Of a DNA stretch of 64,000 bases, positions 43,825-52,500 are shown in pieces. Under the pieces are notes generated by a model. It saw nothing but the letters and a program-made list of their open reading frames with translations. It had not been told where the DNA came from and ran no database searches. Each line of letters starts with the position of its first letter. Positions within the stretch are counted from its first letter, which is position 1. The DNA lies in the NCBI RefSeq assembly GCF_000202835.1, contig NC_015186.1, positions 930,001 through 994,000 on the forward strand. The letters run 5' to 3'. Both the position numbers and the translations under genes were made by a program. Origin of the DNA: Acidiphilium multivorum AIU301. Its GTDB lineage: Bacteria > Pseudomonadota > Alphaproteobacteria > Acetobacterales > Acetobacteraceae.

Positions 43825-44904
43825 CTTGCCTATCCGGTTGACTCCCATACCTACTAGATCTAGTGTTGGGCATGGATGTCCTGGCCCGTGAAGACCTGCC
43901 GTTCCCGCAGTCTCTGCCGGAATTCCAGCGTATTTTCCCGAACGACGCGGCCTGTGCCGCCTATCTCGAAAGCGCCCGCTGGAATGGAGGGTTCGCCTGC
44001 CCAAGGTGCGGCGTCGTTGGCGAGCCGTTCCGTTTCGAGGCGCGCCCGGGCGTTCTGCGCTGCCGGGCCTGTCGCAAAGACGTAAGCCTGATGGCTGGGA
44101 CCGTTATGGAACGCAGTCACACGCCGCTGTCGACTTGGTTCTGGGCGGCTTACTTGATCGCCAGCCAGACGCCCGGAATGTCGGCCGTCCAATTTCAGCG
44201 GCAACTCGGCCTGTCGCGCTACGAGACCGCCTTCGGCATCCTTCATAAGCTGCGCGCCGGGATGGTGCGCCCCGAGCGCGACAAGATTGGCGACACGCCG
44301 CAAGAACACGTCGAAGTGGATGAAACGTGGGTTGGAGGACGAACCCGAGGCGATGGACGGGGTGTCCATCACAAGGTTCTCGTCGCCTGTGCCGTGGAGG
44401 TGCGCCACCGGAAACCGGGAACCAAGCTCGACAATCGGAAAGACGGTCGCTACGCGGGACGCGTTCGTCTCGCTGTTGTCCCCGACCGTAGCGCCAATTC
44501 GCTCTGCGGATTCGTCGAAAACGCCGTTGCTCCCGGATCGCTGATCGTTACCGACGACTGGAGCGGCTATGCCGGTCTCGGAAGGCGCGGGTTCGACCAC
44601 CATGCAATCGCCGAATGCGGCGACCCGGAGGTGGCAGAAGAATTCCTGCCGATCGTCCACTTGGTCTTTACCAACCTGAAGACCTGGATCAACGGCATCC
44701 ATCACGGGGTCAGCGCCAAACATCTACAAGCCTACCTCAATGAATTCACGTTTCGGTTCAACCGGCGCCTCTATCCCTTCAACGCGTTCCGCTCGCTGCT
44801 CGGAATCGCGGGTAGGGCAGCCGCACCAACCTTTGACGAGCTTTATTCCGGGGAATGGACACACCCTACATTTAGTGGGTGTGGGTAACAACCGGATAGG
44901 CAAG
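43825..44904 (+). mobile_element. IS1595-family (ISXO2-like) insertion sequence, 1080 bp
   Basis: The element begins and ends with inverted repeats sharing CTTGCCTATCCGGTTG perfectly (43825-43840 and the complement at 44889-44904), continuing with weaker matches to CCCA-x-ACC. It is flanked by a perfect 8-bp target duplication CAAGGGAC (43817-43824 and 44905-44912). Size, 8-bp duplication and transposase type all fit IS1595. Intact ends, an open transposase gene and a perfect duplication point to a recent, possibly still mobile insertion. Confidence 0.95.
43863..44888 (+). CDS. IS1595-family (ISXO2-like) transposase
   Basis: This protein, up to 341 residues, has an N-terminal zinc-ribbon (CPRCGVVG and CRACRKD, about residues 47-79) and a DDE-type catalytic domain: VDETWVGGRTRG for the first Asp, VTDDWSGYAGLG for the second, and NLKTWINGIHHGVSAKHLQA with YLNEFTFRFNRR as the family's N/K-type end. 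It would cut and insert the element. GTG at 43863, TTG at 43866 and ATG at 43872 are possible starts. The frame is intact and the gene nearly fills the element. Confidence 0.94.
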   Translation: MLGMDVLAREDLPFPQSLPEFQRIFPNDAACAAYLESARWNGGFACPRCGVVGEPFRFEARPGVLRCRACRKDVSLMAGTVMERSHTPLSTWFWAAYLIASQTPGMSAVQFQRQLGLSRYETAFGILHKLRAGMVRPERDKIGDTPQEHVEVDETWVGGRTRGDGRGVHHKVLVACAVEVRHRKPGTKLDNRKDGRYAGRVRLAVVPDRSANSLCGFVENAVAPGSLIVTDDWSGYAGLGRRGFDHHAIAECGDPEVAEEFLPIVHLVFTNLKTWINGIHHGVSAKHLQAYLNEFTFRFNRRLYPFNAFRSLLGIAGRAAAPTFDELYSGEWTHPTFSGCG

Positions 44905-45197
44905 CAAGGGACTACGACCGAAAGCTGAATCTATTTACGGGTGCGAGCAGAGTGGAAGTTGATGAGCTCCCAAGAACCGGACTGACCTACCCTGAAAACG
45001 TGCAATTCTACATGAACCACCTACATCAACTCGGACTAGCGGGGATTTTTCAACAGGGGAATCAGGAGCCAATTTTTGGCAATGAACCGCGAGAGCAAGT
45101 TGGTGTCAGGGTTCGCTCTCAATATATGTTAACCGATTTCGGGCAGCGCTTCATTCATGCCTGCACCGCGGGAGAGGCCACAAACGACTTTTCGTAA
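44905..45197 (+). pseudogene. Abi-alpha (DUF4393) family gene, 3' part
   Basis: After the second target-site copy (44905-44912) the frame continues YDRKLNLFTGASRVEVDELP and on through ENVQFYMNHLHQLGLAGIFQ and RSQYMLTDFGQRFIHACTAG, the usual C-terminal part of DUF4393 proteins. It ends at TAA 45195-45197. It has no start signal of its own; an internal ATG at 45012 could only make a short fragment. The codon usage is AT-richer than the flanking housekeeping genes, suggesting horizontal gain before the insertion occurred. Confidence 0.88.
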
Positions 45198-45368
45198 AGC
45201 GTGTTCGGCTTCACGCACACTTCGGCGCGTCTATATGTGATAATATTCCTTATTAGATACTCTCCGCCCAAACCCGCCAGTCCGGTTTCCCCCCCCATAG
45301 CCATTATTCCGGTGAGGTCGATCGAGTGGGGGCGGCGGCGCTGGGGGCGCCGCCGGGGCAGGAGCAAA

Positions 45369-46400
<1,032 letters not shown>

Positions 46401-46549
46401 CGGTAACTCCTGAAGCGTGTTGGGCGGGCCGGCGTGATGCAACCGGAGCGCGAAATTAGTCTAGCGGGCGCCGGGTTGCCCGTCGAGGATGAGTTTTGCA
46501 TGAAGAGAACATATCGGCAACACGTTTGGTAAGAATTTATTAACCATTT

Positions 46550-46564
46550 GTTCTCGTCATGTTC
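46550..46564. promoter_or_regulatory. LexA (SOS) box upstream of recA
   Basis: GTTC-TCGTCAT-GTTC matches the alphaproteobacterial SOS box GTTC-N7-GTTC exactly (on the recA strand GAAC-N7-GAAC). It overlaps the galM stop codon (46557-46559), so the operator lies partly in the coding end of the neighbour. A weaker relative, GTTG-N7-GTTC on the recA strand, lies at 46507-46521 and overlaps a possible recA -10 (TATGTT). Confidence 0.8.
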
Positions 46565-47582
46565 TCGTCTGGTCGGTGGTGAAGCGCCAGACGGTGCTGG
46601 AACGGAAGGCCTCGCCGGGGTCGAGCCTGGTGGAGGGAAAGGCGGGGCGGTTCGGCGAATCGGGGAAATGCTGGGTTTCGAGGGCGATTCCGTCGCCGGG
46701 GCCGTAGGGCGGCAGGTCGAGCTTGCCGGCGGCGTAGACCTGCACGGCGGGCTCGGTGGTCTCGACGGCGAGGACGCGGCCGGAGGCGGGGTCGCGCAGG
46801 AGGGCGGCGGGGCCGATGACGCCTTCGGGCTTGTCGAGCACGAAGCAGTGGTCGAGGCCGGCGCGGGCGGGGCCGATTCGCTGCTGGCGGGTGAGGTCGA
46901 GCCAGGTGCCGGCGACGGGGGCGATGGCGCCGGTCGGGATGTTCGCCGCATCGGGCGCGAGGTAGCGCGCGGCGGCGACGGCGATTTCGTGGTCGAGCGC
47001 CGTGCCGCCGCCGGCGAGGTTGAAATAGGCGTGGTTGGTCAGGTTGAGCACCGTGGCGCGGCCGGCGACGCGGGCGGCATAGTCGAGGCGGAGCGTGTTG
47101 TCCGGCGTCAGCGTGTAGGTGACGTAGACGGTGAGGTCGCCGGGGAAGCCGTTCTCGCCGTCCGGACTGTGCAGGCGGAGGGTGAGGGCGCTGCCGGTGG
47201 CGGCGACGATGTCCCACACGCGGTGGCTGAAATTGGGCGCGGGGCCGTCGGCCGGGCCGCCATGCAGGGTGTTGGCGCCCTCGTTGGCCGGCAGGGTGTG
47301 GCGGACGCCGTCGAGGGTGAAGGCGGCGCCGGCGATGCGGTTGGCGTAGCGGCCGACGAGCGCGCCGAAATAGGGGCTTTTCGTCTCGTAGTCGGCGAGG
47401 GTGGGGCAGCTCAGCACGACATTGGCGAGGCGGCCGCGGCGGTCGGGGGCGAGGAGTTCGTCGACGATGCCGCCATAGTCGAGCAGGCTGACCGACATGC
47501 CGGCCGCGTTCGCGAGGGTGATCCGCCGCACCTTCGCGCCGGCGCGCGTGGTGCCGTAGGGGGCGATGACGGGTTCGGGCAT
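46557..47582 (-). CDS. galM: Aldose 1-epimerase (galactose mutarotase)
   Basis: This 341-residue protein interconverts the anomers of aldoses. Family motifs are FGALVGRYANRIAGAAF near the N-terminus, NEGANTLHGGP, the catalytic histidine region NLTNHAYFNLAG and the catalytic glutamate in ALETQHFPDSPN near the end. No signal peptide is present, so it acts in the cytoplasm. ATG at 47582 reads MPEPVIAPYGTTRAG. It follows the acyl-CoA dehydrogenase gene with a short gap, and its 3' end contains the recA SOS box. Confidence 0.95.
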   Translation of the reverse strand: MPEPVIAPYGTTRAGAKVRRITLANAAGMSVSLLDYGGIVDELLAPDRRGRLANVVLSCPTLADYETKSPYFGALVGRYANRIAGAAFTLDGVRHTLPANEGANTLHGGPADGPAPNFSHRVWDIVAATGSALTLRLHSPDGENGFPGDLTVYVTYTLTPDNTLRLDYAARVAGRATVLNLTNHAYFNLAGGGTALDHEIAVAAARYLAPDAANIPTGAIAPVAGTWLDLTRQQRIGPARAGLDHCFVLDKPEGVIGPAALLRDPASGRVLAVETTEPAVQVYAAGKLDLPPYGPGDGIALETQHFPDSPNRPAFPSTRLDPGEAFRSSTVWRFTTDQTRT

Positions 47583-47596
47583 GGGCGGTCGGTCCT

Positions 47597-49240
47597 TCAG
47601 GCGTTTGGGCAGGCGTCCGGGATGACGGCGGCGCGGGCGAGGAGATCGGCGTCGCCGCCGGTGGCGCCGGCGGCGCCGAAGGCCAGCGCGGGGTGGACGA
47701 TGCGCGCGGCGATGAAGCGTTCGGCGACGGCGGCGGGGGCGTGGCGGAGCAGCAGCGCGGCCGAGAGGGCGAGGGCGAGATGCTCGACGAGGCGGCGGGC
47801 GACGGGCTCGGCCGATTCGGGGCGTTCGAGCATCGCCTCGACGCCGGCGATCAGCGCATCGAGCGCGGTGTCCGCGCCGCGGGCGGGGGCGAGTTCGGCG
47901 GCGAGGGCGGCGGCGGCCTCGGGCGTGCGGGTCAGCGCGCGCAGCACGTCGAGGCAGATGACGTTGCCCGCCCCTTCCCAGACGCCGTTCAGCGGCGCCT
48001 CGCGGTAGAGCCGGGCGATCGGGTGTTCCTCGACGAAGCCGTTGCCGCCGTGGCATTCCAGCGCCTCGGCGAGCAGGGCGGGGGCGCGCTTGCAGGTCCA
48101 GTATTTCGCGACCGGGACGATGATCCGGGCGAGGGCGGCTTCGGCCGGGTTACGGGCGGCGGCATCGGTCGCGGCGGCGGCGCGCAGGGCGAGCCAGAGC
48201 GCCGCCTCGGCCTCCAGCGCCATGTCGGCGAGGACGGCGCGCATCAGCGGCTGGTCGATCAGGGCGCGCTGGAAGGCGCGGCGATGGGCGGCGTGGTGGA
48301 GCGCGAGGGAGGTGGCCTGGCGCATCAGCGCGGCGGCGCCGAGCGCGCATTCGAGGCGGGTGAGATGCGCCATCTCGATGATGGTGGCGATGCCGCGGCC
48401 CTCGGCGCCGACCATGACCGCCTCCAGCCCGTCGAACTCGACCTCGGAGGAGGCGTTGGAGCGGTTGCCGAGCTTGTCCTTCAGGCGCTGGATGCGCACC
48501 GCGTTGCGGCTGCCGTCGTCGCGCCAGCCCTGGGCGAGGAAGCAGGAGATCGTCTCGCCGGTGCGGGCGAGGGTGAGGAAGAGGTCGCTGGTGGGGACCG
48601 AGAAGAACCATTTGTGGCCGGTCAGGCGCCACGAATCGCCCGCGCGGGTCGCGGTGGTGCGGGTCTGGCGCAGATCCGAGCCGCCCTGTTTCTCGGTCAT
48701 CGCCATCGCGACGCCGAGGGCCGGTTTTTCCGCCGGCGGCAGCGGGCGCGGGTCGTAGCCGGGCGCGAGAATCCGGTCGCGGAAGCGGGCGAGCAGGTCG
48801 GGCGCGTGGGCGAGGGCGGCGGTGGCGGCGAAGGTCATCGCCGCGGGGCAGCAGACGCCGGGCTCGCCCTGGCCCCAGAGATAGGCCACGGCGGCGCGGG
48901 CGACATGGGCGCCGGGGCGGGGTTCGGTCCAGGCCAGGCTGTGGAAGCGGTCGGCGCGGATCATGCCCATCAGGCGGTGCCAGGCGGGGTGGAAGGCGAC
49001 CTCGTCGATGCGGTGGCCGAAGCGGTCGAAGGCGGCGAGTTCGGGCGGGTTGCGATTCGCCTCCCGCGCCAGGGCGCGCAGTTCGGGCGAGCCGATTCGG
49101 GCGCCGACCGCGGCGAGATGGGGGGCGGCCCAGCCGGCGCCGAAGGCGGAAACCGCCTCGAGAAGGGCGGCATCGCCGGTGAAGGCGTCGTGCGCCGGCG
49201 GTTCGCCGGCCTGGTTGAAAACCTCGTGCGTGACGGGCAT
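47597..49240 (-). CDS. Acyl-CoA dehydrogenase family protein, AidB-like
   Basis: This 547-residue flavoprotein follows the AidB/isovaleryl-CoA dehydrogenase layout. Landmarks are the N-terminal AidB extension with FHPAWHRLM, the FAD/substrate loop AMTEKQGGSDLRQ, GHKWFFSVPTSD, the LKDKLGNRSNASSEVEFDG stretch and the late ECHGGNGFVEEHPIARLYRE. AidB is induced by alkylating agents in E. coli and binds DNA, but many homologues have no proven role. It may instead be a true acyl-CoA dehydrogenase feeding ETF and the ETF-QO at 14.3 kb. It ends with a 100-residue Ala-rich helical domain. Confidence 0.9.
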   Translation of the reverse strand: MPVTHEVFNQAGEPPAHDAFTGDAALLEAVSAFGAGWAAPHLAAVGARIGSPELRALAREANRNPPELAAFDRFGHRIDEVAFHPAWHRLMGMIRADRFHSLAWTEPRPGAHVARAAVAYLWGQGEPGVCCPAAMTFAATAALAHAPDLLARFRDRILAPGYDPRPLPPAEKPALGVAMAMTEKQGGSDLRQTRTTATRAGDSWRLTGHKWFFSVPTSDLFLTLARTGETISCFLAQGWRDDGSRNAVRIQRLKDKLGNRSNASSEVEFDGLEAVMVGAEGRGIATIIEMAHLTRLECALGAAALMRQATSLALHHAAHRRAFQRALIDQPLMRAVLADMALEAEAALWLALRAAAATDAAARNPAEAALARIIVPVAKYWTCKRAPALLAEALECHGGNGFVEEHPIARLYREAPLNGVWEGAGNVICLDVLRALTRTPEAAAALAAELAPARGADTALDALIAGVEAMLERPESAEPVARRLVEHLALALSAALLLRHAPAAVAERFIAARIVHPALAFGAAGATGGDADLLARAAVIPDACPNA

Positions 49241-49275
49241 GGCGGCAGCATAGCCGCGCGGGCGCGGCTTGTCTC

Positions 49276-49312
49276 GCCCGGCATTGTCCCGCCCGGCATT
49301 GTCCCGCCCGGC
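49276..49312. repeat. 15-bp tandem repeat before tRNA-Gly
   Basis: GCCCGGCATTGTCCC occurs twice in tandem (49276-49290, 49291-49305), followed by a partial third unit. It lies between the AidB-like gene start and the tRNA. Such a short direct repeat could vary in copy number between strains. No promoter or hairpin role is evident. Confidence 0.7.
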
Positions 49313-49355
49313 TCTATTGATGGCGGCGCGCGCTGCGCTTATACCCTGTGGCGTT

Positions 49356-49429
49356 GCGGGTGTAGCTCAATGGTAGAGTTCCAGCCTTCCAAGCTGGCTG
49401 TGCGGGTTCGATTCCCGTCACCCGCTCCA
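49356..49429 (+). tRNA. tRNA-Gly (anticodon TCC)
   Basis: The 74-base sequence folds as a standard cloverleaf. The acceptor stem GCGGGTG pairs with CACCCGC, the D arm contains AGCTCAATGGTAGAG, the anticodon loop reads CTTCCAA (anticodon TCC, reading GGA and GGG), and the T arm is GCGGG-TTCGATT-CCCGT. The 3' CCA is encoded. It stands alone between the AidB-like gene and the autotransporter. Confidence 0.96.
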
Positions 49430-49511
49430 TCGATTTTGCAGGGTTTTTCTGGCCGATCGTCGCCGGCCAGCTTGCCGCCACGCCCCGCTCTGCGGGCGGC
49501 AGTTCCTGTCG

Positions 49512-52500
49512 CTACCAATTGCAGGTTGCCGTGAAATTGAATGCATTCAGGGAGGTGTTGTCGCCTCTGCGGCTGATATAGACGAGCCGGCCTTTCCAGC
49601 CGTGCTGGGTGCGGAGGGTCAGTCCGAGCCCGGTGTCGAGGGTTGCGCTTGGCGCCGCTTGCGCGCTCACCGGCATGATCTCGGTGCCGAGAGTCTCGGT
49701 GGAAGCGAGCAGGCGGTTGCCGAGATAGGACGTGCCGCCGACCTCGATCCAGGGCTCAAGATCGAGCCCGAAGGTCCTGATCTGGTACCCGGCTCTGGCG
49801 CCCGCGCCGATCGCACCGAGATCGTTGCCTTGCCGACCATAGGCAAGATCGAGCAAGCCGGCGCCATGTTCAGCGAAACCTTCCTGGGACACGTGCAGAT
49901 AGCGTGCGGCAACGAAAGGCGTGATGAAGCCGCGGTCAATATGATCGGTGTAACTGGCGTTGATGCCGGAACCCAGAAACCATCCATGGCCGGTTCCCGT
50001 TGCAACCAGACCGCTCGGCACGAGGCTGCGGCGGGAATTCACGCCGAGATGGCCGAGGCCCAGCGTCAACGCGATCCGCCATGGACCGTGCCGATAGATC
50101 CCGTAGTCGGAGAGGCTGATCTGGCGGTTTGAGATCTGCTGGTAGGCGGTGTTGCTGCTGCTGGCGGTGCCGGCGACAGCGACGCCGAGAAGGAAGCCGG
50201 GCCGGATCCGGGCTCCATAGCCGATGATGGCGCCCCCGTCGGTGATATTCCCGTCATTGGCCTGGCCGAAGCTGCCCAATCCGTGAAGCCAGAAGCCTTT
50301 CCGCGAGGCGAGGACCGCATCCGTCGTGTCCAGGATGTCCTGATTGATGATGTAGGCATTGCCGGCGACGCCGCTGCCCGAGGAAAAGGCGAGAGGGCCG
50401 ACGTTCAGGCTGAGATAGACATTGTCGGCGGTGTACTGGACCTGCGGCAAGAGATAGCTGGCGAGCGCGGAATTGTAGGCGACGGTTGAGAATTGTCCCG
50501 AGACACCGCCGCCGGAATGGACGATGTCGTAGCGCGAGCCGGGGCGGTAGATGCCGGAATCGGCATTGACGGCGAGGCCGCCGGCGAGCTGGACGGAGCC
50601 CGTCACGGCGAGCTGGCTGTAGCTGATGCCGGGCGCCTGATCGTTGGGGGTGATCTCGATCGAGAGCGTGCTGGCAGGGTTCTGAGCGTAGTTGCCCGTG
50701 ACGGTCATGACGCCGATGGTGCCGCCAGGGGCGACAATGCCGCCATTGTTCGCGACATCGCCGGCGATGGTGCCGTGACCGCGCAGAATGGCGCTGGCAT
50801 CGACGGTGACCATGGCGTGCAGAACGGTGCTGCCATGGATGCTGTCTCCGACCTCGAAAAGACCATTCGCGACAGTGACAACGGGCGCGCTGCCGGTTCC
50901 CGTGTTCGTCTGGCTCGTGGCGTTGTCAATCACCGTGCCTCTGGTGGTGAGGGTTCCGGCGAGGTTGAGCGTTCCGGTCAAGGTCAGGGCATTGGCGGTG
51001 GTCGGGTCGAGAGAGGTTCCGGCCGGGCCGGCAAGGCTGCCACCGGTCTTGGCGACATCAATCAGGCGCGCCGTGCTGAACGGCGACATGGCACCGAGCG
51101 TGCCGCCGCTACTCAGCAAGAGATTGCCGCCTGCTGCGCCGAGGGCCGAATCATTCGACACCAGCAGGGTACCGCCCGTGATGCTGGTATTGCCGGTGTA
51201 GGTGCTGGTTCCGGCGAGGGTTGTCGTGCCGCCGGCAAGTTGAAGCCCGCCGGTGCCTGCGATGGGGCCGGCGAAGGTGCCGCTCCCGTTGCTGATGATC
51301 AGGTTGTTGGCGCCGAGCGCGACGGTGCCGGCGCCGGAGCCGGTTAGGGCGGCAATGGTTTCATTGCCCGATGCGCCGGAGATATCGAACGTGCCGTCAT
51401 CGATGAGGCTGGAAGAGCTGGCGATGGAGCTGGCGCCGGCCAGGGCCAGCGTGCCCGCCGTGATGCTGGTATTGCCGGCATAGGTGCTGGTTCCGGCGAG
51501 GGTTGTCGTGCCGCCGGCAAGTTGAAGCCCGCCGGCGCCTGCGATGGTGCCGGCGAAGGTGCCGCTCCCGTTGCTGATGATCAGGTTGTTGGCGCCGAGC
51601 GCGACGGTGCCGGCGCCGGAGCCGGTCAGGGCGGCAATGGTTTCATTGCCCGATGCGCCGGAGATATCGAACCTGCCGTCATCGATGAGGCTGGAAGAGC
51701 TGGCGATGGAGCTGGCGCCGGCCAGGGCCAGCGTGCCCGCCGTGATGCTGGTATTGCCGGTGTAGGTGCTGGTTCCGGCGAGGGTTGTCGTGCCGCCGGC
51801 AAGTTGAAGCCCGCCGGTGCCTGCGATGGTTCCGGCGAAGGTGCCGCTGCCGTTGCTGATGATCAGGTTGTTGGCGCCGAGGGCGACGGTGCCGGCGCCG
51901 GAGCCGGTCAGGGCGGCAATGGTTTCATTGCCCGATGCGCCGGAGATGTCGAACATGCCGTCATCGATGAGGCTGGAAGAGCTGGCGATGGAGCTGGCGC
52001 CGGCGAGGGCCAGCGTGCCCGCCGTGATGCTGGTATTGCCGGCATAGGTGCTGGTTCCGGCGAGGGTTGTCGTGCCGCCGGCAAGTTGAAGCCCGCCGGC
52101 GCCTGCGATGGTTCCGGCGAAGGTGCCGCTCCCGTTGCTGATGATCAGGTTGTTGGCGCCGAGGGTGACGGCGCCAGCGCCGGAGCCGGTCAGAGCGGCA
52201 ATGGTCTCATTGCCCGATGCGCCGGAGATGTCGAACCTGCCGTTATCGATGAGGCTGGAAGAGCTGGCGATGGAGCTGGCGCCGGCCAGGGCCAGCGTGC
52301 CCGCCGTGATGCTGGTATTGCCGGCATAGGTGCTGGTCCCGGCGAGGGTTTCGGTGCCGCCTGTCAGGACAAGGCCTCCCCTTCCGGAGATGTTCCCGGC
52401 GAAGGTGCCGCTTGCACTGGTCAGGGTCAGGGTCTGGTTGCCGAGGTATACGGTGCCGGTCCAGGTGAGACCGGTAACGGATGCACCATGGCTGGTGGCT

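Noticed and set aside
43080-45300. Prophage or integrative element
   Set aside because: There is no integrase, no phage structural gene and no flanking attachment repeat; only one IS and one cargo gene are seen.
51259-52386. CRISPR-like regular spacing
   Set aside because: The repeats are 282 bp, contiguous and in frame within a coding gene, with no spacers; no cas gene is present.
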